Below, piece after piece: positions 50,842 to 58,902 of a DNA stretch of 64,000 nt (its first letter is position 1; each line of letters begins with the position of its first letter). Below the pieces are notes generated by a model. That model was given only the letters and a program-made list of their open reading frames with translations. It did no database searches and was not told the DNA's origin. The position numbers and the translations under genes are program-made. The stretch comes from Effusibacillus dendaii (GTDB lineage Bacteria > Bacillota > Bacilli > Tumebacillales > Effusibacillaceae). The DNA is taken from positions 1,550,001 through 1,614,000 of the forward strand of contig NZ_AP023366.1 of the NCBI RefSeq assembly GCF_015097055.1, written 5' to 3'.

Positions 50842-51672
50842 CTATCGAATACCCGTCGCATCTGCCTGCTGCAAAATGTGAATCAACGGACTGTGAATTT
50901 TCCCATTGCTGGCTGCAATATGCCGCACGTGCAGCGTGTAGGGTTCACCTTCCGTATCGGTCACCATGCCGCCTGCTTCCTGTACCAGCAGACTGCCTGC
51001 CGCCAAATCCCAGGCGTTCAGGTCAATCTCCCAAAATCCGCTTAATCGCCCGGATGCCACATACGCCAGGTGCAATGCGGCAGAACCGGCCGCCCGTATG
51101 TTTCGACAGACCGGACTTAACGCGTTGATTCCTCTTAGATTGACAGCCCGTGCCCACTGTTTGTCACCTGGAAATCCAGTCGCCAACAAGCTCACATCAA
51201 GCGTTTCTTCATCAGAAACAGCAATCGGTTCACCGTTCAACGTCGCACCGCCGTTTCGTTTGGCCGAAAACATTTCATCCCGGAACGGATCATAAATCAC
51301 CCCGGCGATCACTTCTTCTTTATGAACCAGAGCGATTGATACCGTGCAGACGGGAAATCCGTGCACAAAATTGGTTGTTCCATCAATCGGATCGACAATC
51401 CAGAGATATTCGGCAGATAGAGATTTCGAAAGCGCTTCCGCCGATGCTTGCGAACCGGGTGCCACACCTTCCTCGCCAAGAATTTTATGTTCCGGAAAAG
51501 CGGCCAGCAGCTCCGTACGGATCACCGCTTCCGATTGCTTGTCCACTTCTGTGACCAGATCAACATTCGACGTTTTCTCACCGACTACTGTCGCTTTTCC
51601 AATTTTATCAAGGATCAAATTTCCAGCCTCGCGGGCGGCCTGCTCCGCTACGGCGACAAACCGGTCATACAT
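50842..51672 (-). CDS. suhB: Inositol monophosphatase family protein
   Basis: A 276-residue Mg-dependent phosphatase. Motifs: DLVTEVDKQSE, GEEG, WIVDPIDGTTNFVHGFP (metal site) and the late WDLAAGSLLVQEAGG. It dephosphorylates inositol monophosphate or related sugar phosphates or pAp. The name suhB is a family label. GGAGGCTGGAAGCG precedes the ATG. The phosphotyrosine phosphatase gene lies 13 bases upstream on the same strand. Confidence 0.9.
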   Translation of the reverse strand: MYDRFVAVAEQAAREAGNLILDKIGKATVVGEKTSNVDLVTEVDKQSEAVIRTELLAAFPEHKILGEEGVAPGSQASAEALSKSLSAEYLWIVDPIDGTTNFVHGFPVCTVSIALVHKEEVIAGVIYDPFRDEMFSAKRNGGATLNGEPIAVSDEETLDVSLLATGFPGDKQWARAVNLRGINALSPVCRNIRAAGSAALHLAYVASGRLSGFWEIDLNAWDLAAGSLLVQEAGGMVTDTEGEPYTLHVRHIAASNGKIHSPLIHILQQADATGIR

Positions 51673-51685
51673 CGCTTCCAGCCTC

Positions 51686-52198
51686 CTAATTCTGCCTGTC
51701 GATTCGCAGTCCGTGCCGGTCTATTAGCATATGCAGCAGCTTCCGACAAGAACGCTCGATGATCATATACGTTTCTTCAAACGCGTCATCACCCAAACTC
51801 CACGGATCCGGCACATCAAAATCGGACTCTTCCGTCCGCAGCTCTGGGTCAAACTCACGCAGCAACAGCAGTTTCGCTGTTCCCTTGCCCAGCCGTTCTA
51901 TGTTGCGGCGGTTCGATCGATCCATCGCAATGACATAATCAAATTCTTCCAAATCTTTACTGCTGATTTGGCGTGCCCGTTGATCGTCAATCGAATAACC
52001 CCTTCGCTGTGCCGCCCGCCGCGATCCGGGATCGGGCAGACTGCCCGTATGATACCCGGCTGTTCCGGCTGAATCGACTACAAAACGGTCTTCCAGTCCC
52101 TGCTCCCGAATCAACTGTTTAAAAATCCCTTCCCCTAACGGAGAGCGGCAGATGTTTCCTAAACAGACAAACAGAATACGTATTGGGGATTTGTTCAT
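51686..52198 (-). CDS. Low-molecular-weight protein tyrosine phosphatase
   Basis: A 170-residue phosphatase. The P-loop VCLGNICRSP (C-x5-R-S) is at residues 11-20 and the acid Asp lies in VPDPWSLGDD. It dephosphorylates protein tyrosine or arginine residues; YwlE-type protein-arginine phosphatases share this fold and cannot be excluded. GGAGTTGAACGTATA precedes the ATG. Probably co-transcribed with suhB. Confidence 0.9.
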   Translation of the reverse strand: MNKSPIRILFVCLGNICRSPLGEGIFKQLIREQGLEDRFVVDSAGTAGYHTGSLPDPGSRRAAQRRGYSIDDQRARQISSKDLEEFDYVIAMDRSNRRNIERLGKGTAKLLLLREFDPELRTEESDFDVPDPWSLGDDAFEETYMIIERSCRKLLHMLIDRHGLRIDRQN

Positions 52199-52331
52199 TA
52201 TACGTTCAACTCCCAGATTATTCCAAACAAACCATTACTCTTATTATACACAACAAAACCGTCTTTTCGGAGTAATAAAGTTTGCAGTTTGCGAATTTTA
52301 TGCTAATGTTCTGTACGAGGAGGTTACGTAC

Positions 52332-53060
52332 ATGAAACAAAAGACCGTATGGTTCACAACAATTTCTGCTTTACTTGGTATTACCCTGCTCGTCGGGTGC
52401 GGTACTCAAAATCAGAACACCGGGACACCTGACCAAAACAAACAGAACACATCCCAATCGGACCCAAACAACCAAACGAATACGCAGCAAGGACAAGCTC
52501 CCAACCAAACGGCGCCGACGGCTAACAAAAATAACAAGTACAAAGAAGCGCCCAAAATGACAATCGATCCAAAGAAGTCGTATACGGCTACAGTGAAGAC
52601 AACAAAAGGGGATTTCCAGATCCAATTATACGCCAATGAAACACCTGTTACCGTGAACAATTTTGTGTTTTTGGCACGTGACCATTTTTATGACGGAATT
52701 CGTTTTCACCGTATTGTAAAGACCTTCATGATCCAAACAGGCGACCCTCTGGGAACCGGAACCGGCGGACCGGGTTATGAGTTCAATGATGAACTGCCGC
52801 CCAAACACCCCTACGAACCGGGTGTTGTGGCCATGGCAAACGCAGGTCCCAATACAAACGGCAGCCAGTTCTTTATCGGCACTGGCGATGATGTTAAAAG
52901 CCTGAACCAATCGCCTAATTACACCGTATTTGGAAAAGTGATCTCTGGAATGGACGTGGTACAGAAAATCGCTTCTGTTCCGGTCGGCGTGAAAAACGGA
53001 GAAATGAGCGACCCGAGAGAAGAAGTGACAATTCAATCGATCCAGATCGAAGAAAAATAA
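52332..53060 (+). CDS. Peptidyl-prolyl isomerase lipoprotein (cyclophilin)
   Basis: A 242-residue secreted cyclophilin. The signal peptide ends in the lipobox LLVGCG; a Gln/Asn/Thr-rich linker (about 22-72) follows; then a short cyclophilin domain with FYDGIRFHRIVKTFMIQTGD, GVVAMANAGPNTNGSQFFI and YTVFGKVISGMDVVQKI. It helps fold proteins outside the membrane. GGAGG is ten bases before ATG 52332; upstream in-frame ATGs lie in the divergent promoter. Confidence 0.93.
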   Translation: MKQKTVWFTTISALLGITLLVGCGTQNQNTGTPDQNKQNTSQSDPNNQTNTQQGQAPNQTAPTANKNNKYKEAPKMTIDPKKSYTATVKTTKGDFQIQLYANETPVTVNNFVFLARDHFYDGIRFHRIVKTFMIQTGDPLGTGTGGPGYEFNDELPPKHPYEPGVVAMANAGPNTNGSQFFIGTGDDVKSLNQSPNYTVFGKVISGMDVVQKIASVPVGVKNGEMSDPREEVTIQSIQIEEK

Positions 53061-53092
53061 CTTTCTGCAATCGAGAAGATTCTGCAACCCCA

Positions 53093-53130
53093 AAAACGCT
53101 GCTTTGCAACAGGGCAAAGCAGCGTTTTTT
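53093..53130. terminator. Terminator of the cyclophilin gene
   Basis: AAAAACGCTGCTTTGC-AACAG-GGCAAAGCAGCGTTTTTT, a long perfect stem with T-tracts on both strands; it also faces the convergent mini-flagellin gene. Confidence 0.93.
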
Positions 53131-53141
53131 CGATTCTTACC

Positions 53142-53504
53142 TTAAAATAAGGAGACCGATTTTGCAAAATCGTTTTTATAATCGGTAGTTTTCCGCATGG
53201 CAGGATACCCAAAACCGTTTGAACCTTTTGAATCACCCGTTGTTTGCAGCAATTCCTTAATGTAATCTCGATTGTAATGCAGTTCATTCGAGAACAACTG
53301 GTTCACATTCGATAAGAGGAGCTTCGTTTTCACAAATTCAACCGCCATTCGGGCCATATCCACATCTTCTATGCGAGATACGGCAGGATCGTCAGCAGCG
53401 GACAAAATTCGTTTTCCCGTAGCCAGAGAAGCGAATTGCTGGTTTTGCGCAGCAAACAGTCTACTCCAATTTCTATAGAAAAAACTTCCATCTTGAATTC
53501 TCAC
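53142..53504 (-). CDS. Mini-flagellin: flagellin ends without a centre
   Basis: A 120-residue protein. The N-terminal part (MRIQDGSFFYRNW, then QQFASLATGKRILSAADDPA) matches the D0/D1 start of flagellin and FlgL. It is followed at once by VSRIEDVDMARMAVEFVKTK and LLLSNVNQLFSNELHYNRDY, the flagellin C-terminal D0 helix. The usual 150 or more central residues are absent. A polar tail ends it. The start is GTG 53504, five bases after GGGG. It could cap, regulate or be a relic; no other flagellar gene is nearby. Confidence 0.7.
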   Translation of the reverse strand: MRIQDGSFFYRNWSRLFAAQNQQFASLATGKRILSAADDPAVSRIEDVDMARMAVEFVKTKLLLSNVNQLFSNELHYNRDYIKELLQTTGDSKGSNGFGYPAMRKTTDYKNDFAKSVSLF

Positions 53505-53509
53505 AGGTT

Positions 53510-53554
53510 CCCCAACCCCCAAAATACATCCCCAAAATACTTTCCCCAAAGTAC
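53510..53554 (-). repeat. G-rich tandem repeat before the mini-flagellin
   Basis: On the minus strand three copies of GTAYTTTGGGG at about 14-base spacing, then GTTGGGG, lie directly before the GTG start. The four G-runs could form a G-quadruplex or offer several ribosome binding sites. Copy number could vary. Confidence 0.7.
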
Positions 53555-53615
53555 TTCTCACAAAAAAAGCTTATTAAATTCTTCCCACAATATCCTTGAA
53601 TTTTCTAATAAATTC

Positions 53616-53644
53616 AAAAAAAAAAAAAAATGCAAGTCCCCCCC
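53616..53644. repeat. Homopolymer pair A15 and C7
   Basis: A run of 15 A (53616-53630) and a run of seven C (53638-53644) lie upstream of the mini-flagellin gene. On its strand they read as G7 and T15, positions where slippage would change promoter spacing. Confidence 0.75.
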
Positions 53645-53705
53645 AAAACACCTCTTACAAAAATTGTAAGCCGATATCATTTACTGACGACAAATAATCT
53701 ATATG

Positions 53706-53737
53706 AAAAAAACGACCCTACCTGGTTTGGTAGGATC
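53706..53737 (-). terminator. Terminator of the fadR-etfBA operon
   Basis: On the minus strand GATCCTACC-AAACCA-GGTAGGGTC followed by GTTTTTTT, 22 bases after the etfA stop. Confidence 0.93.
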
Positions 53738-53758
53738 GCGTTCGTACTATGAATCGGA

Positions 53759-54739
53759 TTACTCCGCCAATACTTTCTTCAACTCTTCCGTCAGTACCGG
53801 TACAACTTCAAACAGATCGCCAACGATTCCGTAATCCGCCACTTTGAAAATCGGCGCTTCCGGATCCTTGTTGATCGCTACAATTACTTTCGAGTTGGAC
53901 ATACCAGCCAAGTGTTGAATTGCGCCAGAAATACCGCAAGCAATGTACAAGTCAGGTGTTACAACTTTACCGGTTTGACCAATCTGCAGCGCGTAATCGC
54001 AGTAACCGGCATCACATGCACCGCGCGAAGCCCCAACAGCCGCCCCCAATGTATCTGCCAATTCCTGCAGCGGTTTGAATCCATCCGCACTTTTTACACC
54101 GCGACCGCCGGAGACAATAATTTTGGCTTCCGAAAGGTCGACGCCACCGGTCGTTTTCTTGACCACTTCTTTAATGAAGGAACGAAGCGAGTCAGCCGGA
54201 ATATCCACCGATACATTGACTACGTTCGCACTGCGTCCCGCCCCCGGCTCGGACGCCGGCAGGTTGTTCGGACGAATTGTCGCAAACACAACTCCCTCGT
54301 TAATCACATTTTTAGTAAACGCTTTACCGGCATAGATCGGACGAGTGAACACCAGTTTTCCGCCCTCGATCTGTACATCGATAATGTCGGATACTTGAGC
54401 AGCTTCCAGCCTTGCTGCCACTTTCGGCGCCAAATCACGTCCAATTGCCGAATGAGCGAGGAATACCACATCCGGGTTGGATTCTTTAATTACCGTTTCC
54501 AGCGCTTTGGCATAAGCATCGGGCACATAGTTGCCAAGCGCTTCGTTTTCCACTACAAACACTTTGTCTGCTCCGTATTGAGCCAAAGAATCAGCCGCAC
54601 CGCTGACGTTTTTACCAAGCAATGCACCGTACACTTCGCCGCCTTCCGAAATCTTGCGAGCGGCGCTAAGCGCTTCAAACGTTACATTGCGGACCTTATC
54701 GTGTCTGATATCTGCAAGTACAAGTACTTTCCGTGCCAT
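53759..54739 (-). CDS. etfA: Electron transfer flavoprotein alpha subunit
   Basis: A 326-residue EtfA that holds FAD and takes electrons from acyl-CoA dehydrogenases. The FAD-binding C-terminal part shows SGGRGVKSADGF, LGAAVGASRGACDAGY, IGQTGKVVTPDLYIACGISGAIQHLAGM and INKDPEAPIFKVADYGIVGD (each typical). It follows etfB by 34 bases. Confidence 0.96.
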   Translation of the reverse strand: MARKVLVLADIRHDKVRNVTFEALSAARKISEGGEVYGALLGKNVSGAADSLAQYGADKVFVVENEALGNYVPDAYAKALETVIKESNPDVVFLAHSAIGRDLAPKVAARLEAAQVSDIIDVQIEGGKLVFTRPIYAGKAFTKNVINEGVVFATIRPNNLPASEPGAGRSANVVNVSVDIPADSLRSFIKEVVKKTTGGVDLSEAKIIVSGGRGVKSADGFKPLQELADTLGAAVGASRGACDAGYCDYALQIGQTGKVVTPDLYIACGISGAIQHLAGMSNSKVIVAINKDPEAPIFKVADYGIVGDLFEVVPVLTEELKKVLAE

Positions 54740-54773
54740 TGAGTTCGTCCCCTTTTCTCCCCGGTCGGGTTTA

Positions 54774-55532
54774 TTAGATTACTTTATCATTCGAGCGAAG
54801 CGCTGAAATCAGTTCTTTTACGCGGTCGACAGTTTCCCCTTCAAGAATGCGTCCGCCCGTTTTTTCCTTCGGCAAGAACGTTTCTACAATTTCACTCTTG
54901 GCATTGGCGGAAACGTTGAGATCAGCAGCCGTTACCACATTCAACGGGATTTTGTTTGCTTTGCGAATTCCCAGCAAAGACGGATAACGCGGTTCATTCA
55001 GGCCTTGCTGCGCCGTGAATACGGCAGGCAAAGTGGTCTCTACAATTTCCTGATCGCCTTCCGCATCACGATGAGCGGTTACTTTGGTGCCATCGATTTC
55101 GATTTTTACTACAGTCGAGACATGCGGAATGCCAAGCAGTTCAGCCACACGAACGGCAACCTGACCGGAACCGTCATCAACTGCCTGTACACCCCCGAGA
55201 ATAATGTCGTATGGCTTGGTTTTGATATATTCAGCCAGCGTTTTGGCGACTTTATATTCGTCTCCGAACAGCGCCGGATCGTTAATGTGCACGCCGTGAT
55301 CAGCCCCCATCGCGAGCGCCTTCCGCAAAGCCTCTTCCGCCCGATCGGGACCGACTGTAATGACAGTCACTTCCCCGCCAAAGTTGTCGCGCATCACAAG
55401 CGCTTCTTCAATCGCATACTCATCGTACGGGTTAATAATGTACTGCACGCCGTCCTCTTTGATTTTTCCGCCGTCGAGAACAATTTTCTCTTCGGTGTCG
55501 AACGTTTGCTTCATCAGTACCAAAATGTTCAT
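54774..55532 (-). CDS. etfB: Electron transfer flavoprotein beta subunit
   Basis: A 252-residue EtfB, partner of EtfA and binding AMP. Motifs: MNILVLMKQTFDTEEKI, NPYDEYAIEEALVM, VGPDRAEEALRKALAMGAD and the recognition loop EPRYPSLLGIRKANK. GAGAGGGGATTCC precedes the ATG. It lies 37 bases after fadR, the same order as in B. subtilis except that fadB is absent here. Confidence 0.96.
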   Translation of the reverse strand: MNILVLMKQTFDTEEKIVLDGGKIKEDGVQYIINPYDEYAIEEALVMRDNFGGEVTVITVGPDRAEEALRKALAMGADHGVHINDPALFGDEYKVAKTLAEYIKTKPYDIILGGVQAVDDGSGQVAVRVAELLGIPHVSTVVKIEIDGTKVTAHRDAEGDQEIVETTLPAVFTAQQGLNEPRYPSLLGIRKANKIPLNVVTAADLNVSANAKSEIVETFLPKEKTGGRILEGETVDRVKELISALRSNDKVI

Positions 55533-55569
55533 TTTGGAATCCCCTCTCTTGAAAATTAAACTGCCGACG

Positions 55570-56157
55570 CTACTTTTTCATCGCATGCACCAGCAGGTCC
55601 ACAACCGGTTCAATCAATCCCTGCAAGTCGTACTTCGCTCCTGTCAGCACCCAGGCGGTGATCGTTTCATCCATGGTACCAAAAATCATTCTCCGCGCGA
55701 TCCGATGATCGATGGTCGGGCGGAAGATGCCTTTGTCGATCCCGTCTTGAATAATATGGTCAATCAGTTGGTAATAAGGACGGATGATGTCCCCAATCTG
55801 TCGCCTCATCGCCTGGTCCGCTTGCCGCAGATGAATCTGCGTGACCGCTGCCAAACTTTTGTTATGAGCAAGCCCTTCAAAGTAAACCGTTACCAAATGA
55901 TGCAGTTTGCGGATAGGGTCGGTTTCCGTTTGGAATCTGGCTTCGATTTCCGTCCGTATACGGCCAATCGCTTCACTTAATATGGATATCAGAACGTCTT
56001 CCTTATTCTTGAAGTACAGGTAAACCGTTCCGTCCGCTACACCCGCTTCCCGTGCAATTCGAGAAATTGGCGCATTGTGGTAACCAGCCTGCCCGATTAC
56101 ATTAATGGCCGCAGCAAGAATTGCCTCATACTTATCCGGGTCTTTTTTTTGAGCGAT
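55570..56157 (-). CDS. fadR: TetR-family fatty-acid regulator FadR, ATC start
   Basis: A TetR repressor of 195 residues. The helix-turn-helix is ISRIAREAGVADGTVYLYFKNKED, preceded by KYEAILAAAINVIGQAGYHN. The C-terminal ligand domain runs to HAMKK. Acyl-CoA would release it from DNA. Upstream of the conserved N-terminus an in-frame TGA is met (GGGTGACCC) and no ATG, GTG or TTG exists until codon 88. ATC 56157 lies seven bases after GGGGTG (ATT 56160 four bases), so non-standard initiation is proposed. A perfect TGAATGATCATTCA operator lies just upstream. Confidence 0.88.
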   Translation of the reverse strand: MAQKKDPDKYEAILAAAINVIGQAGYHNAPISRIAREAGVADGTVYLYFKNKEDVLISILSEAIGRIRTEIEARFQTETDPIRKLHHLVTVYFEGLAHNKSLAAVTQIHLRQADQAMRRQIGDIIRPYYQLIDHIIQDGIDKGIFRPTIDHRIARRMIFGTMDETITAWVLTGAKYDLQGLIEPVVDLLVHAMKK

Positions 56158-56182
56158 AATGGGTCACCCCCGGAACCAAAAA

Positions 56183-56196
56183 TGAATGATCATTCA
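56183..56196. promoter_or_regulatory. FadR operator
   Basis: TGAATGATCATTCA is a perfect palindrome that keeps the TGAATG and CATTCA half-sites of the Bacillus FadR consensus with a shortened centre. It is 25 bases before the fadR start and probably mediates autorepression. Confidence 0.7.
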
Positions 56197-56347
56197 GTTT
56201 TTATTCTACGCATAACCATTATCCCTGTCAACCAGTATGCCAGAAAATTGGGCAAAAAACAAAACGGAAAGATTTCGGCTGCCATACCGTCACTTTCCGT
56301 TTTATTTCAATCTGTGCGGGTTTTGTTTCCGTCGCTTTTCGTATTGT

Positions 56348-56896
56348 TTACAAACTTGTCACAATCAAATCCAACTCGCCCGTCACCTGAAACCCGCCCA
56401 ACGTTGCAGGAAGCAGACAGTGGTCACCGCTTGTGAAGCTCGATTGTCCGTTTTCCCAAAACAGCTTTCCGGATCCTTTCACTCCTGACAGCAGTAAAAA
56501 CGAATCTGGCGAAACGGCGTATTCCGCCACCCCTTTCACCCGCCACCCGCACATCGAAAAATATGGGTTTTTCAAGTATCGGAAGCGTTAAACCAGGCTT
56601 CCGTTTTTCCCGAATCGGTCAGCCCGTTCTGTTTTGTGTACTCGTCGTTCGGATGCACCTGCACCGAAAGGTCCTGCCAAGGTTCGATCCATTTAACAAG
56701 CAGGGGAAACGACTGCAACGAATTGTCACCAAAAAGCTTCCTTTCCGTCTGCCAAATCTCCGGCCGCGTTTTACCGGACAGTTCCCCGTTACGTGCTGGC
56801 GTAAGCGCGTCCGGATGAAAGGAAATCGCCCAATATTCATATCCCCAGATCCGTTCTTTCCGAATCGGCTCAAAAAAAAAGCGGATACGGCCTCAC
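56348..56896 (-). pseudogene. manA: Mannose-6-phosphate isomerase, broken
   Basis: The start GTG-AGG-CCG-TAT-CCG would give MRPYPLFFEPIRKERIWG, but a run of nine T (eight needed) shifts the frame. The next frame encodes EPIRKERIWGYEYWAISFHP, FPLLVKWIEPWQDLSVQVHPND and GKTEAWF, then stops at 56586. About 150 central residues are missing before the C-terminal piece NPYFSMCGWRVKG and SFTSGDHCLLPATLGGF, which ends at 56348. Hence a frameshift plus an internal deletion. Confidence 0.85.
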
Positions 56897-57204
56897 CCGC
56901 AATTGCCACCCCCAAGACATAGGAATTTTCCAACCGGATCCGAACCGTCATTACTGAATTTGAATTCGGCTCTGGCAGTCCAAATTCAATGGGAGGCAAG
57001 AAATTTGTTCCAAAACGGAGGAAATTGCCAAAAAATAGGATAAAGCTATTCAAAGGCCTTGACGGAATATTTTTTAAGTGGTATGATTCCCTTAAAGTTT
57101 GTATGATCTTATCAAAAACGCAGGCTGTATTTTTTATCATGATTGTTTTAAAGAAAAGCTATTAAATGAAGAAGTTAAAACTTTACTAAAGGTAGACTGT
57201 TCAA
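56897..57204. other. Intergenic, AT-rich transition
   Basis: Sequence becomes distinctly AT-rich from about 57.0 kb. No coding frame with a ribosome binding site was accepted. It probably holds the promoter of the dab transcript, but no consensus pair was clear. Confidence 0.4.
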
Positions 57205-57299
57205 AAAACCAATTTTGGTTAGTTGATAGTAAACCGACAATTTTTAGAATGCAATGGTTTTGAAAATGACCATTATATTCTGGATTTGTCGGTTTTTTT
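57205..57299 (+). promoter_or_regulatory. Structured leader and terminator before dabB
   Basis: AACCAATTTTGGTT (57207-57220) is a first small hairpin. Then AAACCGACAA (57231-57240) pairs perfectly with TTGTCGGTTT (57286-57295), enclosing an inner ATGGT/ACCAT hairpin, and TTTTTTT follows. It looks like an attenuator placed 70 bases before dabB. No known riboswitch class was recognised. Confidence 0.65.
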
Positions 57300-57366
57300 G
57301 TTGGAAGAATACAAATCTTATGTAACAGAAATGTTGGTTAAATCATTTCGATTGGGGGGATACTGG

Positions 57367-58902
57367 ATGTTAGCTGTTCTGGATTTTTTGTCGCTACCGA
57401 TAGCATTTTTTGTATCACTTGTGGTTTCAGCGTTCAGCGCGTTATTTATGTTACATCCACGTGTTCCTTTGAATTTTGTTCGTATTCACGTCGGCATATG
57501 TGGGTTTCCCCCATTAATTGCTCTGTTGAATCTTGTCACTAAAAAAACGAATGAGATTTTCGGTCCATGGCACCTTGATCCCTTAGCTTGGTTGACAGCG
57601 TTATTTGTTCTTACAATCGGTTTTATAGTACAGCGCTACTCCATACGTTACTTACTTGGTGATCGTAATTATCGAAAATACTTTGCGCTCTTGACACTCA
57701 CTACGGGTGCTGCATCAGTTGCTTGGTTAAGTGATGACCTCCGCCTTATGTTGGTGTGTTGGGGTACTACACTTCTAGGGATGACATTGCTTATAGGGTT
57801 AAATAGAGAGTGGAAAGTGGCAAGAACTGCATCTGCACGTTCTGGTCGACTGTTTGCACTAAGTTGGCTTATTTTGTTGTTAGCCATAACCTGGCTAACG
57901 CAAGTCACCGGACACTGGCAGTTATCACTTGTGCTTTACAAAGGCAGTCTGTTGAAACTTGGTTCATGGGAGAGGACCGGCATAAATCTGCTAATGGTAG
58001 TTGCAGTGGTGATTCCAGCTGCACAGTATCCTTTCCACCGCTGGTTGTTAGACTCGGTAGTTGCTCCCACGCCCGTTTCCGCGGTGATGCACGCGGGTAT
58101 AGTGAATGCTGGCGGAATTATACTGACCCGTTTCGCACCACTATTTAGTGGCGATTTTACCCAAATTTTTTTAATCGTTCTTTCTAGTTTTTCAGTCTTG
58201 CTCGGGACTGGAATTATTTTGGTCCAAGTTGACTATAAACGTCAGTTAGTTGGCTCTACGATTGCGCAGATGGGCTTCATGCTAATTCAGTGTGCATTAG
58301 GTGCTTATTTAGCAGCAATTATTCATGCCGTATTACATGGTCTGTTTAAATCCGCCCTTTTCTTACAGGCGGGCTCAGCGGTACATCACAACGAGCTAAA
58401 GACACGTACAACCCCACTACCATCATTTTTATGGAGAATTGCAGGGGGTGTTTTCGGACTATTAATGGGGGGTGGTTTTTGGTTAATTACTAATGGAAAG
58501 GGTGACGAATTAATTAGTGCATTACTCCTGGGATGGTCAATTTCATTCGCTTGGACACAGCTAGTGGCTTTGGGTTACGGGCGTATTGGGCGTATTATGG
58601 GATTTTCCCTAATAGCAGGAGCGGTAATCGTGTTCACCGCCATCCTTACCACTTTCAATGGACTGTTACATAGAACCGTTCAGCTTGGAATTCAACCACC
58701 TACATCGGTGGTCATTTTGGTTCTATCAGTCTTGTTGTCCGCTAGTGCTATAGGTGCTTGGTTAACTCGCCATCATTCTTCTACTTCCTTTGCTGTATTG
58801 TATCTTTGGCTCATACGATTGGGTGAGCCCCATCCTGATTCGGTCGAATCCCATCCAAAGTATCTGGCATTCAGTCTGTCTCAAGGAGGGAATAAACGAT
58901 GA
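57367..58902 (+). CDS. dabB: DabB, proton-channel subunit of inorganic-carbon pump
   Basis: A 511-residue membrane protein of the NuoL/MrpA family with about 13-14 helices. Conserved NuoL-type segments are WLLDSVVAPTPVSAVMHAGIVNAGG (in pieces) and AAIIHAVLHGLFKSALFLQAG with the channel Lys and His residues. Next to dabA such a protein forms the DAB system, in which a cation gradient drives CO2 hydration and bicarbonate trapping. The start at 57367 follows GGGGGGATACTGG; an upstream in-frame GTG extension is not family-like. Its stop overlaps the dabA start. Confidence 0.9.
   Translation: MLAVLDFLSLPIAFFVSLVVSAFSALFMLHPRVPLNFVRIHVGICGFPPLIALLNLVTKKTNEIFGPWHLDPLAWLTALFVLTIGFIVQRYSIRYLLGDRNYRKYFALLTLTTGAASVAWLSDDLRLMLVCWGTTLLGMTLLIGLNREWKVARTASARSGRLFALSWLILLLAITWLTQVTGHWQLSLVLYKGSLLKLGSWERTGINLLMVVAVVIPAAQYPFHRWLLDSVVAPTPVSAVMHAGIVNAGGIILTRFAPLFSGDFTQIFLIVLSSFSVLLGTGIILVQVDYKRQLVGSTIAQMGFMLIQCALGAYLAAIIHAVLHGLFKSALFLQAGSAVHHNELKTRTTPLPSFLWRIAGGVFGLLMGGGFWLITNGKGDELISALLLGWSISFAWTQLVALGYGRIGRIMGFSLIAGAVIVFTAILTTFNGLLHRTVQLGIQPPTSVVILVLSVLLSASAIGAWLTRHHSSTSFAVLYLWLIRLGEPHPDSVESHPKYLAFSLSQGGNKR

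Noticed and set aside
53670-53677. GCCGATAT, a sigma-D-type -10 on the plus strand
   Set aside because: No TAAA at the required upstream spacing, and no flagellar gene follows on that strand; the mini-flagellin is on the other strand.
56897-57140. Minus-strand frame upstream of manA with a plausible peptide
   Set aside because: No ribosome binding site and no family resemblance; it only reads on into manA out of frame.
57223-57366. 48-codon upstream extension of dabB
   Set aside because: It overlaps the terminator hairpin at 57231-57299, lacks a ribosome binding site and is not part of the NuoL-like fold.
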